A stretch of 5,382 nucleotides of DNA from Actinoplanes liguriensis (GTDB lineage Bacteria; Actinomycetota; Actinomycetes; Mycobacteriales; Micromonosporaceae), in contig KL571203.1 of assembly GCA_000715855.1 (NCBI GenBank), positions 130,338 through 135,719 on the forward strand, written 5' to 3'. The notes under the pieces are model-generated. The model had not been told where the DNA came from. It worked only from the letters and a program-made list of their open reading frames with translations, and did not search any database. A program made the position numbers and the translations under genes. Each line of letters starts with the position of its first letter. The stretch's first letter is position 1. Positions 4,994 through 5,382 of the stretch are shown piece after piece.

Positions 4994-5382
4994 GTGACCC
5001 CCACCCAGTTACGTGCGTATTCCGCGGTCGTCCGCCTCGGTTCCGTCAAGCTGGCCGCCGCACACCTCGAGGTGACCGAGGCGGCCGTCTCGCTCCACAT
5101 CGGACAGCTCCGCAAGGAGCTGGGCGATCAGCTCTTCACGCGTACGGCGAGTGGACTCGCTTTCACTCCGGGCGGGCTACGGCTGGCCAGCCGGGCCGCC
5201 GAACTGCTCGGTCTGCAGGACATCACGGTTCTCGAGGTGAGCGCGGCCGGGCGCGGGCGGCGGCTGCTGCGGGTCGGCGCGTCCAGCCTGTTCGCGGAGC
5301 AGGCCGCACCCGGGCTGATCGAGCTGTTCGCCGGGCGGGCCGCCGATCTGGACGTGGAGCTGAGCGTGCGGGACCCGTCCGC
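4994..5382 (+). CDS. LysR-type transcriptional regulator, 3' end cut by the window
   Basis: The visible 129 residues are the N-terminal part of a LysR-family DNA-binding regulator (full length normally about 300). Residues 1-60 form the winged helix-turn-helix: TPTQLRAYSAVVRLGSV, then LAAAHLEVTEAAVSLHIGQLRKELG with the recognition helix near 30-40, LFTRT at 47-51, and the FTPGG turn at 57-61. A linker helix covers about 62-85. The effector-binding domain begins with LLRVGASS near 91-98 and is cut off. The GTG at 4994 is chosen because the family profile begins right at TPTQLRA and a purine-rich AGGGGGA lies at 4977-4983, though the 10-base gap is somewhat long. LysR regulators commonly control a divergent neighbour and themselves, so the adjacent hydrolase is the likeliest target. 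The ligand is unknown. Confidence 0.93.
   Translation, partial: MTPTQLRAYSAVVRLGSVKLAAAHLEVTEAAVSLHIGQLRKELGDQLFTRTASGLAFTPGGLRLASRAAELLGLQDITVLEVSAAGRGRRLLRVGASSLFAEQAAPGLIELFAGRAADLDVELSVRDPS

Noticed and set aside
4983..4997. Tiny leader frame MAGL whose stop TGA overlaps the LysR GTG start
   Set aside because: ATG GCA GGG CTG TGA is real in the sequence, but the purine-rich run abuts its ATG with no spacing. A four-codon frame here is easily chance.

Overview
The window is high-GC DNA with the codon use of an actinobacterium. Genus is not resolvable from the sequence; a Micromonosporaceae/Streptomyces-type soil actinomycete is a reasonable guess. It holds four protein genes and one long non-coding stretch with unusual structured repeats.

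Layout. (1) Bases 2-1654, plus strand: most of a secreted tannase/feruloyl-esterase-family hydrolase. Its first residues lie before the window, and a strong hairpin terminator follows it at 1662-1690. (2) Bases about 1700-2510: no convincing gene. Bases 1774-2316 are a partly decayed tandem array of a roughly 60-bp unit. Four good copies and one eroded copy carry the core GTTGTTAT-N9-ATAACAAC inside outer GCTGG/CCAGC arms. (3) Bases 2521-4029: a complete 1509-bp IS4-family insertion sequence with one intact DDE transposase, 16-bp terminal inverted repeats (one mismatch) and an exact 10-bp target duplication, GTGCTAGCGG, at 2511-2520 and 4030-4039. Its transposase start and ribosome-binding site lie inside a long hairpin. 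(4) Bases 4157-4939, minus strand: a cytoplasmic alpha/beta-fold hydrolase with an intact Ser-Asp-His triad. (5) From 4994, plus strand, running off the window: a LysR-type regulator, divergent from the hydrolase across 54-72 bp.

How the parts relate. The LysR gene and the hydrolase form a classic divergent regulator/target pair. Before the IS arrived, the tannase and hydrolase genes were convergent and separated by about 983 bp that contained the hairpin array. The exact target duplication suggests a fairly recent insertion, which now separates the hydrolase gene from the array. The array is the least explained element. In its four good copies, every change in the inner stem is either compensatory or becomes a G-U pair when read on the minus strand, which hints at a structured minus-strand RNA or single-stranded DNA.
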